NCBI RefSeq assembly: GCF_008253865.1
Contig: NZ_CP042331.1
Location: 744,001 to 808,000 of the forward strand
DNA from: Bosea sp. F3-2
GTDB lineage: Bacteria > Pseudomonadota > Alphaproteobacteria > Rhizobiales > Beijerinckiaceae
Reading direction: 5' to 3'
DNA length: 64,000 nucleotides
The translations under genes were made by a program, and so were the position numbers. Below the pieces are notes generated by a model, which worked only from the letters and a program-made list of their open reading frames with translations, did no database searches and was not told the DNA's origin. The number at the start of each line of letters is the position of its first letter. Position 1 is the first letter of the stretch. Of the stretch, positions 33,560 through 41,254 are shown in pieces.

Positions 33560-33911
33560 TCATTCTCGGGCGCCGCGCAGCGGTGAGCCGAGAATCTCTT
33601 GCCGGAGATGCTCGGGTCAAGCCCACGGCTGTCCAGTTCGCATCGCGCTGACGGGTGCCGGCGCGGGCTCCTCCCTTCCCCCTTGTGGGGAAGGGTATGG
33701 GGATGGGGGTGGTTCCGCTTGGTGAGAGTTGAACCCAGTTTGGTGAGCGTTGAACCCAGTCGTTCGACCCCCACCCCTGCCCCTCCCCACAAGGGGGAGG
33801 GGTTCCCCGCGCCTGTCATCTCCGTCGCTGTTCTCTGGAAAGCCTTCGATCCATTGCGCTTTCCAAGACGGTCCTGAAAACGAACCGGACAGCCATGGGC
33901 TTGACCCGAGC
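33560..33911. repeat. Composite intergenic repeats: family F arms around a family C-like hairpin and a 20-bp tandem repeat
   Basis: GCTCGGGTCAAGCCC...GGCTGTCC (33611-33635) is complementary to GGACAGCC...GGGCTTGACCCGAGC (33887-33911). Inside lies a second hairpin, TCCCTTCCCCCTTGTGGGGA with TCCCCACAAGGGGGAGGGG (about 33672-33803). Its loop holds two tandem near-copies of TTGGTGAGCGTTGAACCCAG. This accounts for most of the 474 bp between the M20 gene and the MarR gene. Confidence 0.75.
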
Positions 33912-34018
33912 GTGACGGGCGATGGTTATCGGTCCATCGCCCCGATTGAACGAACACACATGATCCGGGACAATGGGCCTCTGCCGCCAGCCGGCAGAAT
34001 CGCCCGCCCGGAGCAGCC

Positions 34019-34576
34019 ATGGATCGCGCAGAAGAATCAGGAGACGGACTGGGCCGGCATCACCGCTCGGCCAGCGGTCAGGCTGATTCCGCTGTTCCCG
34101 AGCCCGTCGATCTCGCCGGCTATGTGCTGGATGAGCAATTCGGCTTCCTGCTGCGGCAGATGCAGCAGCGCTATGTCGCGATGTTCCTTGAGATGATGGG
34201 CGAGGACGGGCCGACGCCGCCACAATTCGCCGCTCTGTGCCGGCTCGCCGCCGACGGGCGGATTTCCCAGAACCAGCTCGGCCGCATGACGGCGATGGAC
34301 CCGGCCACCATACGGGGCGTGGTCACGCGCCTGGAAGAACGCGGGCTGGTCGAACGCCTGCATGATCCCGACGACAAGCGCCGCGTGCTGGTGCAGCTCA
34401 GCCCGCGCGGGCGCGAGCAACTGCCCGCCTACGTCGTGCGCGCCAAGGCGATCACCATCGCCGCCCTGCATCCGATGGAGGATCGCGAGGTCGCGCCGCT
34501 GCTCGATCTGATGCGGCGTCTGCTCGCCGGTTTCAAACCGCCAGATACTGGTGCCGCGCCGCCGCGTCGGCCTTGA
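34019..34576 (+). CDS. MarR-family transcriptional regulator
   Basis: This 185-residue winged-helix dimeric repressor has a polar N-terminal extension of about 30 residues. YVLDEQFGFLLRQMQQRYVA is the first dimer helix. The winged helix follows: QFAALCRLAADG, QNQLGRMTAMDPATIRGVVT (recognition helix, about 84-103), RLEERGLVERLHDPDDKR and the wing RVLVQLSPRG. ATG 34019 has GGAG upstream. It converges on the liv-type operon and its last 44 nt overlap the end of livF, so a role in controlling that operon is plausible but not shown. Confidence 0.92.
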   Translation: MDRAEESGDGLGRHHRSASGQADSAVPEPVDLAGYVLDEQFGFLLRQMQQRYVAMFLEMMGEDGPTPPQFAALCRLAADGRISQNQLGRMTAMDPATIRGVVTRLEERGLVERLHDPDDKRRVLVQLSPRGREQLPAYVVRAKAITIAALHPMEDREVAPLLDLMRRLLAGFKPPDTGAAPPRRP

Positions 34577-35243
34577 GTGCCGCCATCGTAGCGTCGAAGC
34601 GGATCAGCCCCTTCTCGATGATGACGGCACGGTCGGCGATGCTGCCGGCGAAATGCAGGTTCTGCTCGGAAAGCAGCACCGAAAGCCCCTCGCCCTTCAA
34701 TACGCGGATCGTCTCGGCCATGGCCTCGACGATGACGGGGGCGAGCCCTTCCGACGGCTCGTCGAGCAGCAGCAGGCGCGGATTGCCCATCAGCGTGCGG
34801 GCGATGGTCAGCATCTGCTGCTCTCCGCCCGACATCGCGCCACCCGGCCGGTCACGCATGCGGCCGAGATTGGGGAAGAGCGCGAAGAGGCGCTCCGGGG
34901 TCCAATGCGGCGCGCCGGCCCGCGGCGGCTGGCGGCCGACCTCGAGGTTCTCCATCACCGTCAGTTCGGAGAAGACGCGCCGGTCCTCCGGTACATAGCC
35001 GATGCCGAGGCGGGCGATCGCGAAGGGCTCGCGCCCGGCGATGTCCTTGCCCTCGAACCGGATCGTGCCACGCGGCTGCGGCACCAGCCCCATCACCGTC
35101 TTCATCGTCGTCGACTTGCCGGCGCCATTGCGGCCCATCAGCGCGACGACCTCGCCGCTTCCAACCGAAAAGCCGACACCATGCAGGATATGGGCGCGGC
35201 CATACCAGGCCTCGACGCCGGAGAGTTCGAGGAGTGCTGCCAT
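34533..35243 (-). CDS. livF: Branched-chain-amino-acid-type ABC transporter ATPase LivF
   Basis: This is the second ATPase of a HAAT-family importer. The 236-residue product has Walker A GRNGAGKST (about 37-45), the Q-loop region GIGYVPEDRRVFSELTVMEN (LivF style), signature MSGGEQQML, Walker B LLLLDEPSEGLAP (about 158-170) and switch His replaced by Gln/Asn in LSEQNLHFAG, as usual in LivF. It overlaps the livG stop by 1 nt and is the last gene of the operon. Confidence 0.93.
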   Translation of the reverse strand: MAALLELSGVEAWYGRAHILHGVGFSVGSGEVVALMGRNGAGKSTTMKTVMGLVPQPRGTIRFEGKDIAGREPFAIARLGIGYVPEDRRVFSELTVMENLEVGRQPPRAGAPHWTPERLFALFPNLGRMRDRPGGAMSGGEQQMLTIARTLMGNPRLLLLDEPSEGLAPVIVEAMAETIRVLKGEGLSVLLSEQNLHFAGSIADRAVIIEKGLIRFDATMAALKADAAARHQYLAV

Positions 35244-36016
35244 CAGTGCCCTCCCGAGGTCGCGCCGGAGCCGAGATAGACGGCGCGAACCTGCGGGTCG
35301 TTGCGCACCTCGGCACTGGTCCCGGCCGCGATCAGCCGGCCGCGGTCAAGCACCAGCACGCGGTCGGCATGAGCGAAGACGACGTCCATGTCGTGCTCGG
35401 TGAACAGCACGGCGATGCCCCTCTCCTTCGCGATGCGGGCGGTGAGTGCCATCAGGGCGATGCGCTCCTGCGGCGCCATGCCGGCGGTCGGCTCGTCCAT
35501 CAGCAAGAGCTTCGGCGCATTGGCGAGCGCGACCGCAAGCTCGACACGCTTCAGGTCGCCATAGGCGAGCACGCCGCAGGCGCGCTCGGCCTGTTGGGTC
35601 ATGCCGACCTGATCGAGCAGCGCATCCGCAGCCTTGCAGTGGCGCCCGTTGGCGCGGCCAAAGAGGCGCCAGCTCTCGCTGGCATGCGAGATCAGCGCCA
35701 TCTGGACGTTTTCGCGTACGGTCATCGAGGCGAAGGTCGCGGTGATCTGGAAAGTGCGGCCGACACCGAGGCGCCAGATTTTGCGCGGCTCCAGCCCGGT
35801 GATCGGCTTGCCCGCAAGAAGTACTTCGCCGCGATCGGGCTTCAGCTGCCCGTTCAGCAGGTTGAAGCAGGTCGTCTTGCCGGCGCCGTTGGGGCCGATC
35901 AGGGCGATCAGGCGCCCAGCCTCGGCCGAAAAGGAAACACCATCGACCGCCTTCACCCCGCCGAAGGATTTGGCGAGGTCGCGGGCCTCCAGCACGACGG
36001 TGTTGAGCGCGCTCAT
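35243..36016 (-). CDS. livG: Branched-chain-amino-acid-type ABC transporter ATPase LivG
   Basis: This is the first ATPase of the importer. The 257-residue product has Walker A GPNGAGKTT (about 41-49), the LivG-type VGRTFQITATFASMTVRENV (about 91-110), a signature variant LAYGDLKRVELA in place of LSYGxQRRLE, Walker B LLLMDEPTAGMAP (about 170-182), and the switch His in FTEHDMDVVF. The ATG overlaps the permease stop (ATGA) and the stop overlaps the livF ATG, so the three are translationally coupled. Confidence 0.93.
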   Translation of the reverse strand: MSALNTVVLEARDLAKSFGGVKAVDGVSFSAEAGRLIALIGPNGAGKTTCFNLLNGQLKPDRGEVLLAGKPITGLEPRKIWRLGVGRTFQITATFASMTVRENVQMALISHASESWRLFGRANGRHCKAADALLDQVGMTQQAERACGVLAYGDLKRVELAVALANAPKLLLMDEPTAGMAPQERIALMALTARIAKERGIAVLFTEHDMDVVFAHADRVLVLDRGRLIAAGTSAEVRNDPQVRAVYLGSGATSGGH

Positions 36017-37881
36017 GCTGCCGCCGTCACTTGCGCGGCGCTCTGCCGCCGGGCGCGCCAGAAAAGCCAGGTGCCGACGAGGCCACGCGGGAACAGGACG
36101 ACCAGCAGGACGATCGAAAGCCCGAGGATGAAGCGCCAATAGGCCGTCGCCTTCATCAATTGCTCGTTCAGCCCCATATAGGCGAAGGCGCCGACGACCG
36201 GCCCGGCCACGGTCTGTACGCCGCCGAGCAAGACCATCAGCAGCGCGTCGACCGAACGCGGGATCGCCATATAGGTCGGAAAGACCGAGCCTTTCGAAAA
36301 GGCGAAGAGCCCGCCGGCGATGCCGGCCGCGAGCGCGGCGATGACGAAGGCCGCCCATTGCAGGCGCCCGACATCGAGGCCGATCGCCTCGGCCCGCAAG
36401 GGGCTGTCGCGGCCGGCGCGCAGGGCGTAGCCGAAGGGCGCGAAGATGATGAGGCGCAGGGCCAGGATCACAAGCACGGCGATGGCGAGCGCGAGATAGT
36501 AGAAGGCCGGTTTGGAGACCGCCCAGCCGGAGGGCCAGACGCCGAGGATGCCGTTGTCACCGCCGGTCAGATCCACCCATTGGAAGGCCGTGGCCCAGGC
36601 GATCTGGGCGAAGGCCAGCGTCAGCATGGCGAGATAGACGCCCGAGAGCCGCACGCAGAACCAGCCGAAGATCGCGCCCGCGATGCCGGCCATCACCGGT
36701 GCGAAGACGAGCGCAGGCTCCATCGAAGCGCCCAGCCATTTCACCGCCAGCGCTGCGCCATAGGCGCCGAGGCCGAAATAGGCGGCATGGCCGAAGGAGA
36801 TGATGCCGCCCGGCCCCATCAGCAGATGCAGCGAGGCGGCGAAGACCGCGAAGATCACCAGATCGGTCAGCGTCAGGACGAGATGATCGGGCACGAGGAG
36901 CGGCGCCAGGATCAGCAGGGCGAGCGCCACGGCGCCGAACGCCTTGGCCGGGCGATCGGCCGGGCGCAGCAGGAAGAGCTGGCCGGCATGGCCGCGCGGC
37001 TCGACAGCGGCCTTGCCGAGTAGGCCGTGCGGTCTGGCGATCAGCACCACCGCCATCACCAGGAAGACCAGCACGAGCGTGATCTTGGGTAGAATCAGGA
37101 TTCCGAAGGCGTGGAGCACGCCGATCAGGACGGCGGCGAGATAGGCGCCGGTCACGCTGCCGAGCCCCCCGACCACGACCACCACGAAGGCCTCCGCGAT
37201 CATGGACAGGTCCATATGGAGGTTGATCGCCTCGCGCGGAAGCTGCAGCGCGCCACCAAGCCCGGCAAGCGCGGCACCGAAGGCGAAGACCGAGGTGAAG
37301 AGCAGGCGCTGGTTGACGCCGAGCGCGCTCACCATCTCGCGGTCCTGCGTCGCGGCCCGGATCAATACGCCCCAGCGCGTCAGATGGAACAGGAACCAGA
37401 TCAGGCCGAGCACGACCGGACCGACCGCGATCAGGAAGAGCTCGTAGCTCGGGAAGCGGCTGTCGAACAGGATGACGAAGCTGCGGAAACCCGGCGCGCG
37501 CGGGCCGAGCTTGTCCTCAGGCCCCCAGGTCGCGAGCGCGATGTCCTGCAGCATCAGCACGACGCCGAAGGTCGCGAGCAGCTGGAACAGCTCCGGCGCC
37601 TGATAGATCCGCCTGAGGATCGCGACCTCGATCAGCGCGCCGACGAGGCCGGTGAGCAGAACGGCGAGCACCACGCCGCCCCAGAAGCCGAAGGCATCGG
37701 CCGGGCCGAGCCAGTTTACCAGCGTAAAGGCCAGATAGCCGCCCAGCATGTAGAGCGAGCCATGGGCGAAGTTCACGATGCGCGTGACGCCGAAGATGAT
37801 CGACAGCCCGCACGCCACCAGGAATAGCGACGACGCCGAAGCCAGGCCGTTCAGGGTCTGGGTGAGGACGAGATCCAGCAT
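36013..37881 (-). CDS. Fused LivH-LivM permease of a branched-chain-amino-acid-type ABC importer
   Basis: The 622-residue protein carries both membrane subunits in one chain. Residues 1-290 are LivH-like (LVACGLSIIFGVTRIVNFAHGS near the start, then VVVVGGLGSVTGAYLAAVLI). After a soluble linker at about 295-312, residues 315-622 are LivM-like (LLMGPGGIISFGHAAYFGLGA, GLDVGRLQWAAFVIAALAAG, VLLGGVQTVAGPVVGAFAYM). HAAT transporters usually have two separate permeases, so this is a true fusion with no stop or frameshift between halves. The substrate is probably an amino acid or an aromatic or small organic acid; the sequence does not decide. It overlaps livG by 4 nt. Confidence 0.93.
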   Translation of the reverse strand: MLDLVLTQTLNGLASASSLFLVACGLSIIFGVTRIVNFAHGSLYMLGGYLAFTLVNWLGPADAFGFWGGVVLAVLLTGLVGALIEVAILRRIYQAPELFQLLATFGVVLMLQDIALATWGPEDKLGPRAPGFRSFVILFDSRFPSYELFLIAVGPVVLGLIWFLFHLTRWGVLIRAATQDREMVSALGVNQRLLFTSVFAFGAALAGLGGALQLPREAINLHMDLSMIAEAFVVVVVGGLGSVTGAYLAAVLIGVLHAFGILILPKITLVLVFLVMAVVLIARPHGLLGKAAVEPRGHAGQLFLLRPADRPAKAFGAVALALLILAPLLVPDHLVLTLTDLVIFAVFAASLHLLMGPGGIISFGHAAYFGLGAYGAALAVKWLGASMEPALVFAPVMAGIAGAIFGWFCVRLSGVYLAMLTLAFAQIAWATAFQWVDLTGGDNGILGVWPSGWAVSKPAFYYLALAIAVLVILALRLIIFAPFGYALRAGRDSPLRAEAIGLDVGRLQWAAFVIAALAAGIAGGLFAFSKGSVFPTYMAIPRSVDALLMVLLGGVQTVAGPVVGAFAYMGLNEQLMKATAYWRFILGLSIVLLVVLFPRGLVGTWLFWRARRQSAAQVTAAA

Positions 37882-37918
37882 GTCGTCTCGAGCGAAGCGG
37901 CTGACCGATTGGAAACGT

Positions 37919-38022
37919 GATCGTCATTCCGGACAAGCGGCTGCAAGCCGCGCCGATCCGGAATCCATCACAGGCCTCGACACCCTATGATGGATTCCGG
38001 GTCAAGCCCGGAATGACGGCGT
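37919..38022. repeat. Palindromic intergenic repeat, family B, copy 5
   Basis: Same arms as the copy at 2197 (TCGTCATTCCGGACAAGC and GCCCGGAATGACGGC). It lies inside the liv-type operon between the binding-protein gene and the permease, where a hairpin could reduce downstream expression relative to the binding protein. Confidence 0.88.
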
Positions 38023-38038
38023 TTTCCATCGGACAAAC

Positions 38039-39247
38039 TCAGCCGATGACCGGGCGCAGCTTGCGAACCTCGTCATCGCTAGGCAGATATTTGGCGCCGT
38101 CGCGATAGCTCCAGTCGACCATCACGCCCTTGCCGTTCCTTTGCGCGCTCTTGCCGACATAGGCGCCGAGCGTCGACTGGTGGTCGATCTTGCGGAACTC
38201 GATCGGGCCGAAGGCCGAGGTGAATTTCAGCCCCTCGAAGGCATCGACGAGCTTCTCGTTGTCGACCGAGCCGGCCTTCGCCAGCGCGGCTGCGATAGCC
38301 TGCACCGTCTCGTAGCCGACGACCGAGCCCAGCCGCGGATAGTCGTTGTACTTCGCCTTGTAGGCGTCTCGGAACTTGACGTGCTCCGGCGTCTGCAGAT
38401 CGGCATGGGGATAGCCGGTGATGATCCAGCCTTCCGGCGTCTCGGCGCCGAGCGTGTCGAGATATTCGGGCTCGCCGGTCAGCATCGAGGCGACCTGGCG
38501 CCCCTCGAACAGGCCGCGCGTGTTGCCGGCGCGGACGAAATTGGCGAGGTCGACCGCGAAGGTTACGTTGAAGATCGCCTCGGGCTTGGCAGCTTCCAGC
38601 GCCTGGACGGTGGCGCCGGCATCGATGCGACCGAGCGCCGGGAACTGCTCGGCGACGAATTCGACATCGGGCCGCGCCTTCTTCAGCAACTCCTTGAACC
38701 ACTTCACCGCCGACTGGCCGTACTCGTAGTTCGGCGCGACGATCGCCCATTTCTTCGCCGGGAGCTTCGCCGCCTCCTCGACCAGCATCGCCGCCTGCAT
38801 GTAGGTCGAGGGCCGCAACCGGAAGGTGTAGCGATTGCCCTTCGACCAGACGAGCGCGTCGGCCAGTGGCTCCGAAGCGACGTAGAGCCGCTTGTTCTGG
38901 TTGGCGTAATCGGCGAGCGCCAGGCCGACATTGGACAGGAAGCCGCCGGCGATGATGTCGACCTTCTCGGCCGTCGCGAGATCGGCAGCGTGGCGTACTG
39001 CATCTTCCGGTTTGCCGGCATCGTCGCGGAAGGTCGTCTCGAGCTTGCGGCCGAGCACGCCGCCGGCCGCATTGATCTGCTCCTGCGCCAGCTCCCAGGC
39101 CTGACGATAGGGTTTCAGGAAGGCCGGCTGGGCGGTATAGCTGTTGATCTCGCCGATGCGGATCGGCCCTGCCCCCTGGGCACGCACCAAGCCGGGAGTT
39201 CCGACGGCGGCAACGCCGGCGATGAAACTGCGACGATCGATCTGCAT
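38039..39247 (-). CDS. Periplasmic substrate-binding protein of the liv-type ABC importer
   Basis: This type I periplasmic binding protein captures the substrate for the LivHM/G/F transporter. The 402-residue product starts MQIDRRSFIAGVAAVGTPGL, a twin-arginine-like signal (RRSFI) cut near VRA-QG. Two Rossmann-like lobes follow with family motifs RIGEINSYTAQPAFLKPY, QINAAGGVLGRKLE, KVDIIAGGFLSNVGLALADY and KWAIVAPNYEYGQSAVKWFK. It lacks the motifs of classic leucine binding proteins, so an aromatic or other organic acid is possible. First gene of the operon; AAGGACA precedes the ATG. Confidence 0.93.
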   Translation of the reverse strand: MQIDRRSFIAGVAAVGTPGLVRAQGAGPIRIGEINSYTAQPAFLKPYRQAWELAQEQINAAGGVLGRKLETTFRDDAGKPEDAVRHAADLATAEKVDIIAGGFLSNVGLALADYANQNKRLYVASEPLADALVWSKGNRYTFRLRPSTYMQAAMLVEEAAKLPAKKWAIVAPNYEYGQSAVKWFKELLKKARPDVEFVAEQFPALGRIDAGATVQALEAAKPEAIFNVTFAVDLANFVRAGNTRGLFEGRQVASMLTGEPEYLDTLGAETPEGWIITGYPHADLQTPEHVKFRDAYKAKYNDYPRLGSVVGYETVQAIAAALAKAGSVDNEKLVDAFEGLKFTSAFGPIEFRKIDHQSTLGAYVGKSAQRNGKGVMVDWSYRDGAKYLPSDDEVRKLRPVIG

Positions 39248-39324
39248 CAGGCTGTCCTTCGCCCCGCTTCGGCCGCGGTCCGCGCCGATACCACCCGCCG
39301 CCTGATGCGGCAGGAGCGGAAATC

Positions 39325-39343
39325 ATTTGCATGCATATGAAAT
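39325..39343. promoter_or_regulatory. Imperfect palindrome upstream of the ABC operon, possible MarR operator
   Basis: ATTTGCATGCATATGAAAT lies about 80 bp upstream of the binding-protein ATG in an otherwise GC-rich gap. MarR-family sites often look like this (AT-rich arms around GCATGC). The only nearby candidate regulator is the MarR protein at 34019. Confidence 0.35.
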
Positions 39344-39484
39344 TCCATGTTGGCCGATTGTCAACAGCATCTCGGCAATGCAGCAGAAGCAGGTCTGCCG
39401 AGAAACGCGGCGCCGCCAGCGCCCGAAATACATAAAATCGTTTGATTTCAAATTGATAAGGGAAGCTGAAAAATAAGTCAGTGC

Positions 39485-39620
39485 TGCTGCCCTTTTTGTC
39501 TTGCGGGAGCGAGGTGGCGCTCCTATCTAGTGGGCAGCGCAGCAGAGATGCTGCGTCGCCCTCCTTGGGCGTTTCCTCCCTAGACTTGGGCTGCGCTTTC
39601 CGGCGCGGCCCTTTTTTTGT
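39485..39620 (+). ncRNA. Structured small RNA candidate with CCUCC loops and intrinsic terminator
   Basis: Four hairpins follow one another: GCTGCCC (39487) with GGGCAGC (39532) enclosing GGAGCG/CGCTCC; GCAGCA-GAGA-TGCTGC; CGCCC-TCCTT-GGGCG; and GGGCTGCGC with GCGCGGCCC followed by seven T residues (39588-39618), a strong plus-strand terminator. Between the last two is single-stranded TTTCCTCCCTAGACTT. Exposed CCUCC motifs that can pair with ribosome-binding sites are typical of trans-acting sRNA families in Rhizobiales such as alpha-r14, so I suggest membership of that type. There is no protein-coding frame here. It occupies the 389-bp gap between the ABC operon and the lipoprotein gene. Confidence 0.6.
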
Positions 39621-39636
39621 CTGGGAGGCGGTTTGC

Positions 39637-39879
39637 TCACCACCAGCGGCGGCCGTAATACCACCCCGGCGGCGCATCGTAGCGGTCGAAGCGAGAACGC
39701 CGATCCGCCGCGCGATTGAGGTCGAGCTGCAGCAGGCAGTTCGCGAAGCCCTCGCTCGATGTGCGGAAGCCGAAGGAGCGGCAGCGCGCCTCGTCGGCCG
39801 CGCGCAGCTCGGCATCCGTCACGCAGCCGCTGCAGGCGAGCACCAGGAGAGCTCCGGCAACGAGCTTTCCGATCCTCAT
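39637..39879 (-). CDS. Small lipoprotein, hypothetical
   Basis: This 80-residue product has a lipoprotein signal (MRIGKLVAGALLVLACSGC, lipobox CSGC with Cys19). The mature part starts VTDAELRAADEARCRSFGF and contains a second and third Cys (EARC, ANCLLQLDL), with a Tyr/Trp/Arg-rich tail. ATG 39879 has AGGAGA 7 nt upstream. Similar short lipoproteins are common in Hyphomicrobiales, with unknown role. It lies 71 nt downstream of tonB on the same strand. Confidence 0.8.
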   Translation of the reverse strand: MRIGKLVAGALLVLACSGCVTDAELRAADEARCRSFGFRTSSEGFANCLLQLDLNRAADRRSRFDRYDAPPGWYYGRRWW

Positions 39880-39950
39880 GGCGCGTCTCCTCTGCGCACT
39901 CGCTGCGAACGGGACTACGCGCAAAGCGGCCCTCCGGTTCCGGACCTGCT

Positions 39951-40805
39951 TCAGCGCGAGAACCGCACCGGCACCGCGAGTGCGATCGAGTTGCCGCCAA
40001 TCCCGTCCGGCGGCGCCGGCACCGGGCTCGCCCGCCTGATCATCGCGACCGCCTCCTCGTCCAGCGCCGCATCTCCCGAGCCGCGCACCAGCCGCGCCGA
40101 AAGCACGCGGCCGCCCCGATCGATGCTGAAAGCGACCTGGACGGTGCCGGGGCTGGCGCCGCCCGGGAAGCGCTTGAAGCGATTGAGATGGGCGATCAGG
40201 GAGCCGCGCCAGCTGGCATTGGCGGCCGGCGAGGCTGAAGAGGCGCCCGAAGCCGGCGCAGCGGCCTGCGGCGCGTTCTGTGCCTGCGCCATCGGGGCCG
40301 TGGTCTGGTCGGCCTTGGGCTTGTCCGGATTCAGCGGCTTTCGCCGCTCGACGACCTTCGGCTTCGGCTTGGGCTTCGGCTTCACCTCCGGCGGCTTCGG
40401 CTGCTCCTCCGGCGGCGGGGTCAGCACGGCGGCAGCGTCAGGCAGCGGCGGCAGCTCGGGAATCTTGATCTCGGGTTCGGGGATCGCAACCGGCTCCGGC
40501 CGCGGAGGCTCGGGCTCCTTCGGCTGCTCGACCGGCTCAGGCGTCGGTGGCTCCGGTTCGGGCTGTGCCTCGACCATATCCGGACCCGGAGCGACATCCT
40601 GCTGCGGCGCCTCGGGCGCGACGGCGAGCGGGGCAAGCTCAATCATGACGGCAGCCGGCGGCGAGCCCATCGCGGCCTCGGCACGCTGCCAGTTCGCCAC
40701 CACCCAGCCGGCCGCGCCATGGGCGCTCGCCACGACGAGCGCAGCGACGCTCCAGCGCAACGCCGCCGGCGCGAAACGCGACAGCGAACGGCGTTCCACG
40801 CTCAT
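39951..40805 (-). CDS. tonB: TonB energy transducer
   Basis: TonB transmits proton-motive force from ExbBD to outer-membrane receptors for iron complexes. The 284-residue product has an N-terminal anchor (about 16-38, LRWSVAALVVASAHGAAGW). A long Pro/Glu/Lys-rich periplasm-spanning stretch (about 70-165, for example KPPEVKPKPKPKPKVVERRK) follows. The C-terminal TonB domain (about 198-284) carries WRGSLIAHLNRFKRFPGGA and VQVAFSIDRGGRVLSARLV. Its ATG overlaps the exbD stop by 4 nt, so the three-gene operon is translated as a unit. Confidence 0.95.
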   Translation of the reverse strand: MSVERRSLSRFAPAALRWSVAALVVASAHGAAGWVVANWQRAEAAMGSPPAAVMIELAPLAVAPEAPQQDVAPGPDMVEAQPEPEPPTPEPVEQPKEPEPPRPEPVAIPEPEIKIPELPPLPDAAAVLTPPPEEQPKPPEVKPKPKPKPKVVERRKPLNPDKPKADQTTAPMAQAQNAPQAAAPASGASSASPAANASWRGSLIAHLNRFKRFPGGASPGTVQVAFSIDRGGRVLSARLVRGSGDAALDEEAVAMIRRASPVPAPPDGIGGNSIALAVPVRFSR

Positions 40806-41251
40806 GGCTTGGGCCCCGCAACGGCGCCCTGCCCGGTATCCTCGAGGCCGACGAGGGCGATCTTCAGGTAGCCGGCATTGCGCAGGAGGTTCATCACCTC
40901 CATCAGCTCGCGATAGGCGACCGTGCCGTCGGCGCGCAGAAAGACACGCTGCTCGCGGTCGCGATTGGTGCGCTGGTCGAGGGTCGTTTGCAGGGTTTCG
41001 CGCGGAACCGGATCGTTGCCGAGCGCGAGCGAGAGGTCGCCCTTCACGGTGAGGAAGACGGGTGTGTCCGGCCGCGGCTGCGGCTGCGCGTTCGAGACCG
41101 GCAGGTCGACCGCGACATCGACGGTGGAGAGCGGCGCCGCCACCATGAAGATGATCAGCAGCACCAGGATGACGTCGATGAAGGGCGTGACGTTGATGTC
41201 GCTGACTTCGCCGAGATCACCGTCCTGCGCGTCCTTGACGGAAACGGCCAT
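40802..41251 (-). CDS. exbD: ExbD proton-channel subunit of the TonB system
   Basis: The 149-residue product has one N-terminal membrane helix with the key proton-carrying Asp in DINVTPFIDVILVLLIIFMV (about 18-37). A periplasmic domain follows (VDLPVSNAQPQPRPDTPVFL, VFLRADGTVAYRELMEVMNL). It works with ExbB and TonB. It starts 3 nt after exbB and overlaps tonB. Confidence 0.95.
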   Translation of the reverse strand: MAVSVKDAQDGDLGEVSDINVTPFIDVILVLLIIFMVAAPLSTVDVAVDLPVSNAQPQPRPDTPVFLTVKGDLSLALGNDPVPRETLQTTLDQRTNRDREQRVFLRADGTVAYRELMEVMNLLRNAGYLKIALVGLEDTGQGAVAGPKP

Positions 41252-41254
41252 GGC

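Noticed and set aside
33719..33760. Tandem 20-mers considered as a possible minimal CRISPR array
   Set aside because: Only two adjacent copies, no spacers and no cas genes in the window.
39485..39620. The sRNA region considered as 6S RNA, SRP RNA or RNase P RNA
   Set aside because: It lacks the 6S central bubble, the SRP GGAAG/GCAG tetraloop arrangement and the RNase P GAGGAAAGTCC core; serial hairpins with CCUCC loops fit a trans-acting sRNA better.
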